Translations under genes and position numbers: made by a program | Assembly: GCA_900763175.1 (NCBI GenBank) | Contig: CAAFJI010000080.1 | Location: forward strand, 1-22,925 | Length of the DNA: 22,925 nucleotides | Source of the DNA: Lachnospiraceae bacterium | Lineage (GTDB): Bacteria; Bacillota; Clostridia; Lachnospirales; Lachnospiraceae | Reading direction: 5' to 3' | Shown: piece after piece, positions 14,342 to 21,727 of the stretch | Numbering within the stretch: the stretch's first letter is position 1 | Layout of the letters: each line of letters opens with the position of its first letter | Notes under the pieces: model-generated | What the model saw: the letters and a program-made list of their open reading frames with translations, nothing else | Databases searched by the model: none | What the model was told of the DNA's origin: nothing

Positions 14342-15691
14342 ATGGCATTTGAAAGCTTGACAGATAAACTTCAGAATGTATTCAAGAAGCTGAGAAGCAA
14401 AGGCCGTCTTACGGAGGAGGATGTTAAGATCGCCCTCAAGGAAGTAAAGATGGCACTCCTTGAAGCAGATGTGAATTTCAAAGTCGTAAAGCAGTTTACG
14501 AAATCTGTACAGGAACGTGCTGTTGGACAGGACGTGATGAACGGACTGAACCCTGGCCAGATGGTCATCAAGATTGTAAATGAAGAGCTTGTGAACCTCA
14601 TGGGCAGTGAGACTACAGAGCTTCCTATTAAGCCTGGCAATGATCTGACAGTGCTTATGATGGCAGGTCTGCAGGGTGCAGGTAAGACTACCACAGCTGC
14701 CAAGCTTGCAGGTAAGATCAAGTCCAAAGGAAAGAAACCTCTTCTGGTTGCCTGCGATGTATACAGACCTGCAGCGATTACACAGCTTCAGGTAAATGGT
14801 GAGAAGCAGGGCGTGGAAGTTTTCTCCATGGGAGATAAGCAGAGCCCGGTGGATATTGCGAAAGCAGCTATTGCTCACGCAAAGGCCAATCAGCAGAACG
14901 TAGTGATCATTGATACTGCAGGACGTCTTCATGTTGATGAGGATATGATGCAGGAGCTTGCAGATATCAAGGCGAATATTCAGGTAGATGCCACGATCCT
15001 TGTGGTAGATGCCATGACCGGACAGGATGCGGTAAACGTAGCCCAGACTTTCACAGAGAAGGTTGGTATCGATGGCGTGATCTTGACGAAGATGGATGGT
15101 GATACCCGTGGTGGTGCGGCACTTTCTATTAAGTCTGTAACCGGCAAGCCAATCCTGTATGTTGGTATGGGAGAGAAGCTTTCTGACCTGGAGCAGTTTT
15201 ATCCGGAGAGAATGGCATCCCGTATCCTTGGTATGGGAGATGTCATGAGCCTGATCGAGAAAGCAGAAGCAGCAGTTGATCAGGAAGCAGCCCAGGAAAT
15301 GTCCAAGAAGCTGAAGAAGATGGACTTTGATTTCAATGACTATCTTACCAGCATGGAGCAGATGAATAAGATGGGTGGAATTTCCAGCATTCTGAATATG
15401 CTTCCCGGCATAGGAAGTAAGGTGAAGGATGTGGAGAGCATGATCGATGAGAAGGCGATGGACAGAACCAAGGCCATCATCCTTTCTATGACACCTCAGG
15501 AGCGCACCAATCCCGCTATCCTAAACATTTCCCGCAAGACCAGAATTGCCAGGGGCGCAGGTGTGGACGTTGCAGAGGTGAATCGTCTTGTGAAGCAGTT
15601 TGAGCAGAGCAAGAAGATGATGAAGCAGATGCCGGGTATGATGAACGGCAAGATGGGTGGTAAAAGAGGCGGCTTCAAGCTTCCTTTTTAA
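14342..15691 (+). CDS. ffh: Signal recognition particle protein Ffh (SRP54)
   Basis: GTPase subunit of SRP that binds signal sequences at the ribosome and hands them to FtsY. The 449-residue protein has N and G domains with GLQGAGKTT (109-117), CDVYRPAA, DTAGRLH and TKMDGD motifs. The methionine-rich M domain from about residue 300 binds 4.5S/SRP RNA and signal peptides, and the tail is Gly/Met/Lys rich (MMNGKMGGKRGG). It begins 3 nt after ylxM, with AGAGGAG inside ylxM, so the pair is co-expressed from the promoter at 13969. The SRP RNA gene is not in this window. Confidence 0.98.
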   Translation: MAFESLTDKLQNVFKKLRSKGRLTEEDVKIALKEVKMALLEADVNFKVVKQFTKSVQERAVGQDVMNGLNPGQMVIKIVNEELVNLMGSETTELPIKPGNDLTVLMMAGLQGAGKTTTAAKLAGKIKSKGKKPLLVACDVYRPAAITQLQVNGEKQGVEVFSMGDKQSPVDIAKAAIAHAKANQQNVVIIDTAGRLHVDEDMMQELADIKANIQVDATILVVDAMTGQDAVNVAQTFTEKVGIDGVILTKMDGDTRGGAALSIKSVTGKPILYVGMGEKLSDLEQFYPERMASRILGMGDVMSLIEKAEAAVDQEAAQEMSKKLKKMDFDFNDYLTSMEQMNKMGGISSILNMLPGIGSKVKDVESMIDEKAMDRTKAIILSMTPQERTNPAILNISRKTRIARGAGVDVAEVNRLVKQFEQSKKMMKQMPGMMNGKMGGKRGGFKLPF

Positions 15692-15742
15692 CATAAAAAT
15701 TTAAACGAAATCATAAAGAGAATTCATTGGAGGAAAATTAAA

Positions 15743-15988
15743 ATGGCAGTAAAGATCAGATTAAGAAGAATGGGACAGAAGAAGGCACCTTTTTATAGAA
15801 TCGTAGTTGCAGATTCCCGCAGCAAACGTGACGGAAGATGCATCGAGGAGATCGGAACATACGATCCAAATCAGGAGCCAAGCGTATGCAAGGTTGACGA
15901 AGAAGCAGCTAAAAAATGGCTTGCAACAGGTGCTCAGCCTACAGAAGTAGTAGCAAAGATCTTCAAACAGGCCGGAATCGAGAAATAA
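15743..15988 (+). CDS. rpsP: 30S ribosomal protein S16
   Basis: Small-subunit protein needed for 30S assembly, contacting the 5' domain of 16S rRNA. The 81-residue protein has the typical start MAVKIRLRRMGQKKAPFYRIV and VADSRSKRDGR. GGAGG at 15729-15733 sets the ATG. The 51 nt between ffh and rpsP show no terminator, so readthrough from ylxM-ffh is likely. It opens the conserved rpsP-khpA-rimM-trmD order. Confidence 0.97.
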   Translation: MAVKIRLRRMGQKKAPFYRIVVADSRSKRDGRCIEEIGTYDPNQEPSVCKVDEEAAKKWLATGAQPTEVVAKIFKQAGIEK

Positions 15989-16048
15989 GAAGTACCGCAG
16001 GGGGTATTTCTGTAACGTCCGAGGCAGGACGGGTCAGGGAGGTGTGTA

Positions 16049-16279
16049 ATGAAAGAATTAGTAGAAGTAATTGCAAAATCTCTTGTTGAAAATCCGGACG
16101 AAGTAGTCGTTACCGAAACAGAAAAGGATGACGCTGTTGTCGTCGAACTGAAGGTAGGACCATCTGATATGGGTAAGGTCATCGGACGTCAGGGCAGAAT
16201 TGCCAAGGCTATCCGTACCGTAGTAAAAGCGGCTTCTTCCAAAAGCAGCAAAAAAGTGATTGTAGATATTCTGCAATGA
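16049..16279 (+). CDS. khpA: KH-domain RNA-binding protein KhpA
   Basis: 76-residue single KH domain protein with the RNA-binding GXXG loop GRQG (46-49) in MGKVIGRQGRIAKAI. In other Firmicutes KhpA pairs with KhpB/Jag and binds many RNAs, affecting cell elongation; the operon position between rpsP and rimM is conserved. GGGAGG precedes the ATG at 16049. The 60-nt gap to rpsP holds two small hairpins (TACC...GGTA and CGTCC...GGACG). A terminator-like hairpin follows its stop, so it may be the end of one mRNA. Confidence 0.95.
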   Translation: MKELVEVIAKSLVENPDEVVVTETEKDDAVVVELKVGPSDMGKVIGRQGRIAKAIRTVVKAASSKSSKKVIVDILQ

Positions 16280-16297
16280 TAAGCAAGAAATATGGAT

Positions 16298-16329
16298 GCA
16301 GGAGCTGTGGTGACATGGCTCCTGTTTTT
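16298..16329 (+). terminator. Intrinsic terminator or attenuator between khpA and rimM
   Basis: CAGGAGC (16299-16305) pairs with GCTCCTG (16318-16324), with possible further TGT/ACA pairing inside, directly followed by TTTTT (16325-16329). It separates the khpA and rimM cistrons that are usually co-transcribed; partial readthrough is likely because no clear promoter was found before rimM. Confidence 0.75.
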
Positions 16330-16339
16330 ACTATGAAAG

Positions 16340-16390
16340 TCCTTTCAGGCGTCTGGGAATGAGCAATGCAGATATGGATGCCTGAAAGGA
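16340..16390 (+). promoter_or_regulatory. Perfect 11-bp hairpin in rimM leader
   Basis: TCCTTTCAGGC (16340-16350) and its exact complement GCCTGAAAGGA (16380-16390) flank a 29-nt loop. It lies just after the khpA terminator and ends 10 nt before the rimM ribosome binding site AGAGGAG (16401-16407). No T-run follows. Function unknown; a leader RNA controlling rimM-trmD-queA is an inference. Confidence 0.55.
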
Positions 16391-16413
16391 TTATGCAGAC
16401 AGAGGAGTTTTGA

Positions 16414-16920
16414 ATGGAAGATTTATTGAAAGTTGGTGTGATCACCACTACCCATGGCGTAAGAGGAGAAGTAAAGGTATTCCCGACTACAGATCCGGAG
16501 CGCTTTCTGGATCTTGAATATGTGCTCCTGGATGCCGGCCGGGAAATGAAGAAGCTGGAAATCCGGAACGTGCGATTTTTTAAAAACCTTGTGATCCTGA
16601 AATTTGCAGGAATTGATAATATAAATGATATTGAAATGTACAAAGGCAGAGATCTGTGGGTTCCAAGAGAGGAAGCACAGGAGCTGGAGGAAGACGAATA
16701 TTATATCGGAGATCTTATCGGCATGGAAGTGGTTCTGGAGGACAACAGTCATTTCGGAACACTGAAGGATGTTATGGAGACAGCCGGGGCGAACGATGTA
16801 TATGTGGTAGAGCTGCCAGACCATCAGGAGGTTCTCCTTCCTGCTATCCGGGAGTGCATTCTGGATGTAGATCTGGAAGAAAATGTAATGACGATCCATT
16901 TGATGAAAGGACTTTTGTAA
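16414..16920 (+). CDS. rimM: Ribosome maturation factor RimM
   Basis: Assists maturation of the 30S head and binds S19; no catalytic activity. The 168-residue protein starts with VGVITTTHGVRGEVKV, the family N-terminal motif, in a beta-barrel domain (about 1-90). A PRC-barrel domain follows from about residue 92 (EDEYYIGDLIGMEV). AGAGGAG at 16401-16407 supports the ATG at 16414. Its TAA is immediately followed by the trmD ATG with no spacer. Confidence 0.97.
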   Translation: MEDLLKVGVITTTHGVRGEVKVFPTTDPERFLDLEYVLLDAGREMKKLEIRNVRFFKNLVILKFAGIDNINDIEMYKGRDLWVPREEAQELEEDEYYIGDLIGMEVVLEDNSHFGTLKDVMETAGANDVYVVELPDHQEVLLPAIRECILDVDLEENVMTIHLMKGLL

Positions 16921-17685
16921 ATGAATTTCCATGTATTGACCCTTTTTCCGGAAATGATCGAGAACGGGATGAACACCAGCATAACAGGCCGTGCCATAAA
17001 TGCAGGCCTTCTTTCCTTGGAAGCCATCAATATCCGGGATTATGCCTTTAACAAGCATCAGAAGGTGGATGACTATACCTATGGAGGCGGCGCAGGTATG
17101 CTCATGCAGGCAGAACCCGTCTACCTGGCATATGAGAGCATTGTGGAAAAGACAGGAAAGCGTCCAAGAGTGGTTTACCTTACCCCTCAGGGTCAGGTTT
17201 TTCATCAGGCAATGGCAAGAGATATGGCGAAGGAGGAGAATCTCGTGTTCCTCTGCGGTCATTATGAAGGAATCGACGAGCGCGTTCTGGAGGAGATTGT
17301 CACAGATTACGTGTCTATCGGCGATTATGTCCTGACAGGGGGAGAGCTTCCTGCTATGGTGATGATGGATTCCATTTCCAGAATGGTTCCGGGTGTGCTG
17401 AGTAATCAGGAATCCGGGGAGACGGAATCTTTTGCCGGAAATCTTCTGGAATATCCTCAATATAGCCGCCCGGAGGAGTGGCATGGGAAGAAGGTTCCGG
17501 AGGTTCTTATGTCCGGTCACCATGCAAACATTGAAAAGTGGCGCAGAGAGCAGTCTATTATCCGTACTGCAAAGAGACGTCCCGATCTGTTAAAAAAGGC
17601 AGATCTTACGAATAAAGAATGGAATTTTGTACGGCAGCTGAAAAAGCAGTGGAAAGAGGAGGAATCAAAAGATGAGAACATCTGA
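16921..17685 (+). CDS. trmD: tRNA (guanine-37-N1)-methyltransferase
   Basis: Methylates G37 next to the anticodon of tRNAs reading CUN, CCN and CGG codons, using S-adenosylmethionine, and prevents +1 frameshifting. A SPOUT-fold homodimer. The 254-residue protein shows DDYTYGGGAGM (50-60), LTPQGQ (87-92), the knot segment CGHYEGIDERV (112-122), IGDYVLTGGELPAM (133-146) and EYPQYSRP (177-184). It starts directly after the rimM stop codon and overlaps queA by 14 nt. rplS, which normally follows trmD, is absent here. Confidence 0.98.
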   Translation: MNFHVLTLFPEMIENGMNTSITGRAINAGLLSLEAINIRDYAFNKHQKVDDYTYGGGAGMLMQAEPVYLAYESIVEKTGKRPRVVYLTPQGQVFHQAMARDMAKEENLVFLCGHYEGIDERVLEEIVTDYVSIGDYVLTGGELPAMVMMDSISRMVPGVLSNQESGETESFAGNLLEYPQYSRPEEWHGKKVPEVLMSGHHANIEKWRREQSIIRTAKRRPDLLKKADLTNKEWNFVRQLKKQWKEEESKDENI

Positions 17686-18697
17686 TTTTTACTATGAGCT
17701 CCCACAGGAGCTGATTGCCCAGGATCCCCTGGAGGACAGAAGTTCTTCCAGACTGATGCATCTTTCTATGGCGGATGGAAGCATTGAACATCGCCATTTT
17801 AGAGATATACTGGACTACCTGAACAAAGGAGATACTTTGGTCATTAATGACACCAAGGTTATTCCTGCAAGACTTTACGGACATAAAGAAGAGACAGGTG
17901 CTGTGATTGAGATCCTTCTTCTGAAAAGAAGAGAGAACGATATCTGGGAATGTCTGGTTAAGCCTGGCAAAAAGGCCCGCCCCGGTGCCAGGATCACATT
18001 TGGAGACGGGATTTTAGAGGGCGAGATTATTGATGTGGTGGATGAGGGAAACCGTTTGATCCAGTTCCACTATGAAGGAATTTTCGAGGAGATTCTGGAT
18101 CAGCTGGGAGAAATGCCCCTGCCTCCATATATTACCCACAAATTAAAGGATAAGAATCGTTATCAGACGGTGTATGCCAAGAACGAAGGTTCTGCTGCTG
18201 CACCTACTGCAGGACTTCACTTTACAAAGGAGCTTCTGGAGCAGGTGAAGGAAAAAGGTGTGAACATTGCCCATGTAACGCTTCATGTGGGCCTTGGAAC
18301 CTTCCGCCCGGTGAAGGTAGATGATGTAGAGCAGCATCATATGCATTCAGAGTTTTATGTGGTAGAAGAGGATCAGGCGAAGCTGATCAATGAGACGAAG
18401 AAAAATGGCGGCCGTGTGATAGCGGTGGGAACTACCAGCTGCCGGACCCTGGAATCAGCAACTGGGGAGGATGGAATCCTGAAAGCAGGAAGCGGCTGGA
18501 CTGAGATCTTTATCTATCCAGGCTACAGGTTCAAGATGATCGACGGCCTGATCACCAATTTCCACCTTCCGGAGTCCACGCTAGTTATGCTGGTATCCGC
18601 TCTGGCTGGCAAAGAGAACATTATGAACGCCTATGAGGTGGCAGTGAAGGAGAGGTATCGGTTCTTCTCCTTTGGAGATGCCATGCTGATTCTGTGA
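17672..18697 (+). CDS. queA: S-adenosylmethionine:tRNA ribosyltransferase-isomerase
   Basis: Transfers and isomerises the ribosyl group of S-adenosylmethionine onto 7-aminomethyl-7-deazaguanine in tRNA, making epoxyqueuosine, a late step of queuosine synthesis at the wobble base. The 341-residue length is typical. Motifs include FYYELPQELIAQDP near the N-terminus, VINDTKVIPARLYG, AAPTAGLHFT, HVGLGTFRPVK and GTTSCRTLE. The ATG at 17672 lies within the end of trmD (14-nt overlap), with AGAGGAGG inside trmD, so the two tRNA-modification genes are coupled. tgt and the other queuosine genes are not in the window. A bidirectional terminator starts 5 nt after the stop. Confidence 0.98.
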   Translation: MRTSDFYYELPQELIAQDPLEDRSSSRLMHLSMADGSIEHRHFRDILDYLNKGDTLVINDTKVIPARLYGHKEETGAVIEILLLKRRENDIWECLVKPGKKARPGARITFGDGILEGEIIDVVDEGNRLIQFHYEGIFEEILDQLGEMPLPPYITHKLKDKNRYQTVYAKNEGSAAAPTAGLHFTKELLEQVKEKGVNIAHVTLHVGLGTFRPVKVDDVEQHHMHSEFYVVEEDQAKLINETKKNGGRVIAVGTTSCRTLESATGEDGILKAGSGWTEIFIYPGYRFKMIDGLITNFHLPESTLVMLVSALAGKENIMNAYEVAVKERYRFFSFGDAMLIL

Positions 18698-18701
18698 TAA
18701 A

Positions 18702-18744
18702 GATAAAAACCCCTGAAGGGTCAAGAGCTTCAGGGGTTTTTATC
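18702..18744. terminator. Bidirectional intrinsic terminator
   Basis: A perfect 17-bp inverted repeat: 18702-18718 (with A-run and CCCC) pairs with 18728-18744 (GGGG then TTTTT), loop GGTCAAGAG. It gives a G/C-rich stem with a T-run on both strands, ending queA on + and the capA-like gene on - (whose stop is at 18748-18750). Confidence 0.92.
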
Positions 18745-18747
18745 TAT

Positions 18748-19995
18748 TTAATTATTTCCACTCGTATCAATCCAGGAACTTCGCTCCTGGATTTTTTCCA
18801 TGATTCGGTTTTTTTCTTCTCCCTGGGCAGGAGTGGGCTGATAATTGTTATAGCCGTAAGCAGAGGAAATGGAGCAGGGGATGATAGTTGATGCATTGTC
18901 CTCTTTTAGCCCGTCCTTTGTGATGGTGAAGGTCTGCTGGAAGATCATGGTATCCATATCGCTGGGGGCAGAGTTGCCGCCAAAGCAGAAATTGCCAAGG
19001 CTGTAGACAATGTTTTTCCCTTTATATTCTTCAATTCCCTGGAGAACGTGAGGGTGATGGCCGCAGACCAGATCAGCGCCTTCGTCAATGGCAAGACGTC
19101 CAAGCGTAGTCTGATTGGAATCCGGAACGGTTTCTTTTTCATTTCCCCAGTGGAAGATGACGATGACCAGCTGTGCCCCTTCTTCCTTTACTTTGGAAAT
19201 GTTATCCTTTAACTGCTGCTCGCAGCCAAGGTGATCATTCAGCTCATAAATTCCGACAAGTCCTACCTTAATTCCCTTTATCTCCATAACTGCAGTTTCT
19301 TCATACCCGAAGTGGATGATTCCCTCGGCATCCAAAGCAGCCATGGTATCCGTAAAGCTGTCCTCACCATAATCGTGGCTGTGGTTATTGGCAGTATTCA
19401 CAGCTTCCACAGAGCTGCTGGAGTAAATGCCTGCAAAAGAGGCCGGAGCCTTAAATGCATAAAGCTTATCCGCTCGCTGGTCACTGTCTGTAAAGGTACC
19501 CTCATTGTTGGCAATGGTCAGGTCATCTGCCTCAAAAATGCTCTTTACATTCTGAAGGAAGTATTCCTTTCCGTAATTTTCAAAATAAGCGTTAAGACTT
19601 GTACTGTAATCAAAGTTTTCATCTGTGCCAAGCGTACAGTCGCCAACCACGCTTACGGTGAGGGTAACTGGCTGGGTAATGGAAGAGTAGGCACTGTCAG
19701 AGGTACCGGAAGAAGAATCCGGACTCTCCGAATCGGCCGAAGAACTGCTCTCGTCAGAATTTTTATTTTCCCCGTTGGAATCACGGACGTCCGTGTCACT
19801 TTGGACCTGGTTATCCTGTACCTGGCTGTCAGATGAGAAAACAGCCTGTTTTTTTTGACTTTTGACTGCCTGAACCGCAGCAAGGAATACGAACAGCAGC
19901 AGGATTGCCCCTGCTGCTGCGAAGATTCGTTTCCGTTTCCTCTGTCTCTGTTTGTAGTATCTGGATTTGTGATAAAGGTTCCGTTTCCTTTGCAT
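18748..19995 (-). CDS. CapA family (poly-gamma-glutamate capsule synthesis-type) membrane-anchored protein
   Basis: A 415-residue protein of the CapA/PgsA metallophosphatase-like family. A very basic N-terminus (1-23) precedes one membrane segment (about 24-43), then a low-complexity Ser/Asp/Glu/Asn linker (about 50-108) and an extracellular catalytic domain (109-415). Metal-site motifs are in place: GDCTLG (118-123), NNEG (163-166), NTANNHSHDYG (200-210), HWGNE (282-286) and GHHPH (312-316), then SLGNFCFGG (332-340). CapA/PgsA is needed for poly-gamma-glutamate capsule in Bacillus, but no capB/capC-like genes are present, so the substrate is unknown and a general surface or cell-wall role is as likely. 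The start at 19995 has AAAGGA upstream. It begins 16 nt after the transporter stop and is probably the second gene of its transcript. Confidence 0.9.
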   Translation of the reverse strand: MQRKRNLYHKSRYYKQRQRKRKRIFAAAGAILLLFVFLAAVQAVKSQKKQAVFSSDSQVQDNQVQSDTDVRDSNGENKNSDESSSSADSESPDSSSGTSDSAYSSITQPVTLTVSVVGDCTLGTDENFDYSTSLNAYFENYGKEYFLQNVKSIFEADDLTIANNEGTFTDSDQRADKLYAFKAPASFAGIYSSSSVEAVNTANNHSHDYGEDSFTDTMAALDAEGIIHFGYEETAVMEIKGIKVGLVGIYELNDHLGCEQQLKDNISKVKEEGAQLVIVIFHWGNEKETVPDSNQTTLGRLAIDEGADLVCGHHPHVLQGIEEYKGKNIVYSLGNFCFGGNSAPSDMDTMIFQQTFTITKDGLKEDNASTIIPCSISSAYGYNNYQPTPAQGEEKNRIMEKIQERSSWIDTSGNN

Positions 19996-20011
19996 AGTTC
20001 CAATTCCTTTT

Positions 20012-21385
20012 TTATCTGAAGAACTTATCGTAGTAACCCATTACAAAAATAATAAGAACAATAAGAGGCAGTACGTAGGTCAGGTATGGGCGGGCCCATT
20101 TTGGAAATTTCATGCCCTTTCCGATATCTGCTTCTTTGATGAAGTTATCCCAGCCCCATCCATAGCGCGTGACACAGAATAACAGGTAAACAAGGCTTCC
20201 AAGTGGAAGAAGGTTGTTGGAAATAATGAAATCTTCCAGATCCTGGATGGTGCTTCCTGCACCAAGGGGCTGAATACTGTTCCATACATTAAATCCAAGG
20301 ATACATGGCATAGAGAGTACGAAAATTGCAATTACATTGATAGCAACAGCTTTCTTACGGTTCCAGCCCCACAGATCCATGGCAAAGCTGAGAATGTTTT
20401 CAAATACGGCAATGATGGTGGAGAGTGCTGCAAAGGTCATAAAGATGAAGAACAGTGCACCCCAGAACCGTCCTCCGGCCATCTGGTTAAACATATTGGG
20501 CAGTGTTACAAATACAAGTCCAACACCCTGTGTAGGGCTGACGTCGTAAGCGAAGCAGGCCGGGAAGATGATCAGACCTGCCATCAGGGCAACGAAAGTG
20601 TCCAGGATACCGATCTGGATGGATTCTCCCATCAGGCTGCGTTCTTTGTCTATGTAGCTTCCGAAGATTGCCATGGCACCGATGCCAAGGCTAAGAGTGA
20701 AGAAAGCCTGGCCCATAGCAGCATAAATACCGGAGAGAAGTCCGTTTTCTTTTAGGCGGCCGAAGTCTGGGAGAAGGTAAAATTTGATTCCCTCAATAGC
20801 GCCTGGAAGGGTACAGCTCTTGATACACAGAACGATCATAATGGTAAGCAGACATACCATCATAACCTTAGTGATACGTTCTACACCCTTCTGGAGTCCC
20901 ATACAGCAGGTTCCAAAACCGAATGCGGTAACGATTACCATCCAGAAGGTCATTTCTCCCGGGTTGGAAAGCATGGTGTTAAATACATTTCCAACAGCCT
21001 TTGTATCCAGTCCTGAGAAGGTTCCCGTTGCCATTTTGAAGAAGTATGCAAGCATCCAGCCACCCACTGTGGTGTAAAACATCATCAGCATATAGTTGCC
21101 AAGCATGGCACCGTAGCTGTAGAGATGCCATTTGGTGCCTTTTGGCTCAAGGAGATGGAAGCTTCTGGCTGCTGATTTGCGGCTGGCACGGCCAACTGCG
21201 AATTCCATAACCATGATGGGAAGTCCAAGGATAACCAGGAACAGAAGATAGATCAGGACGAAAGCGGCACCGCCATACTGTCCTGTGATGTAGGGAAAGC
21301 GCCATACATTACCAATGCCAATGGCGCAGCCGGCTGAGATCAGGATAAATCCAAGCCGGGATGAAAACTTTTCGCGTTCTTTCAT
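20012..21385 (-). CDS. Sodium-dependent transporter, neurotransmitter:sodium symporter (NSS/SNF) family
   Basis: Sodium-coupled importer, by family most likely of amino acids (as in LeuT, MhsT, Tyt1). With the start at 21385 it has 457 residues, matching bacterial 11-12-helix members. The N-terminal SRLGFILISAGCAIGIGNVWRFPY (9-32) is the diagnostic first transmembrane helix, with its unwound Gly-rich sodium and substrate site. The frame is open for 49 further codons upstream, but that stretch contains the promoter and lacks conservation features; the chosen ATG has GGAAGGAAAG upstream and begins the family-like sequence. Likely transcribed from the promoter at 21473-21501, together with the CapA-like gene. 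Substrate cannot be assigned. Confidence 0.95.
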   Translation of the reverse strand: MKEREKFSSRLGFILISAGCAIGIGNVWRFPYITGQYGGAAFVLIYLLFLVILGLPIMVMEFAVGRASRKSAARSFHLLEPKGTKWHLYSYGAMLGNYMLMMFYTTVGGWMLAYFFKMATGTFSGLDTKAVGNVFNTMLSNPGEMTFWMVIVTAFGFGTCCMGLQKGVERITKVMMVCLLTIMIVLCIKSCTLPGAIEGIKFYLLPDFGRLKENGLLSGIYAAMGQAFFTLSLGIGAMAIFGSYIDKERSLMGESIQIGILDTFVALMAGLIIFPACFAYDVSPTQGVGLVFVTLPNMFNQMAGGRFWGALFFIFMTFAALSTIIAVFENILSFAMDLWGWNRKKAVAINVIAIFVLSMPCILGFNVWNSIQPLGAGSTIQDLEDFIISNNLLPLGSLVYLLFCVTRYGWGWDNFIKEADIGKGMKFPKWARPYLTYVLPLIVLIIFVMGYYDKFFR

Positions 21386-21422
21386 AAAGTTCTTTCCTTC
21401 CTTAATTCTATGATGGAAAATC

Positions 21423-21437
21423 TGTAAATCTTTTACA
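21423..21437. promoter_or_regulatory. Short inverted repeat in transporter leader
   Basis: TGTAAA-TCT-TTTACA, a 6-bp perfect inverted repeat with 3-nt centre, lies between the transporter promoter and its start codon, about 30 nt downstream of the predicted transcription start. Size and symmetry suit a dimeric repressor operator, but I cannot name the regulator. Confidence 0.35.
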
Positions 21438-21472
21438 AAAAGAAGAGTTACGAATGACCATATCCGCTCAAT

Positions 21473-21501
21473 ATTATAAAAAAAAATCCAATTTCCGTCA
21501 A
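21473..21501 (-). promoter_or_regulatory. Promoter of transporter-capA transcript
   Basis: On the minus strand, TTGACG (complement of 21496-21501), 17-nt spacer and a perfect TATAAT (complement of 21473-21478). It lies about 90 nt upstream of the transporter ATG. The intergenic stretch 21386-21727 (342 nt) contains this promoter, the inverted repeat at 21423 and the terminator at 21697; the rest is AT-rich with an imperfect GGAAAAT...ATTTTCC pairing and no gene I can support. Confidence 0.8.
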
Positions 21502-21696
21502 TAAATATCCAGAAAATTGTTTCCTTTTGCAAAAAAAGAATTTGGATGGGCTTTTTTAAACAGGCTCTGGGAAGAGAACAGACGAAAGGAAAATCTTCCT
21601 ATTTATTACATATTAATATAGAAAGAATTTTCCGGGAGAGATTATAGTTGATGAAAATCGAAGCCACATGAGAGAAGGGCGGCGGATAATAAATGA

Positions 21697-21720
21697 GAGG
21701 GGGATTTGCAAATCCCCCTC
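21697..21720 (-). terminator. Terminator of the D-lactate dehydrogenase gene
   Basis: A 24-bp perfect palindrome (GAGGGGGATTTG followed by its complement) that can fold as a 10-bp stem with a TGCA loop. It begins 7 nt beyond the stop codon of the minus-strand ldhA. The downstream minus-strand sequence is T-rich but not a pure T-run. It may also block antisense reading from the left. Confidence 0.75.
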
Positions 21721-21727
21721 AAAATTT

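Noticed and set aside
16423..17523. Minus-strand open frame of 366 codons opposite rimM and trmD
   Set aside because: Antisense shadow crossing two well-supported genes; His/Ile/Leu-rich, no recognisable motif.
21386..21532. 49-codon upstream extension of the NSS transporter
   Set aside because: It covers the promoter and leader; the family begins at the Met before KEREKFSSRLGF, which has its own ribosome binding site.
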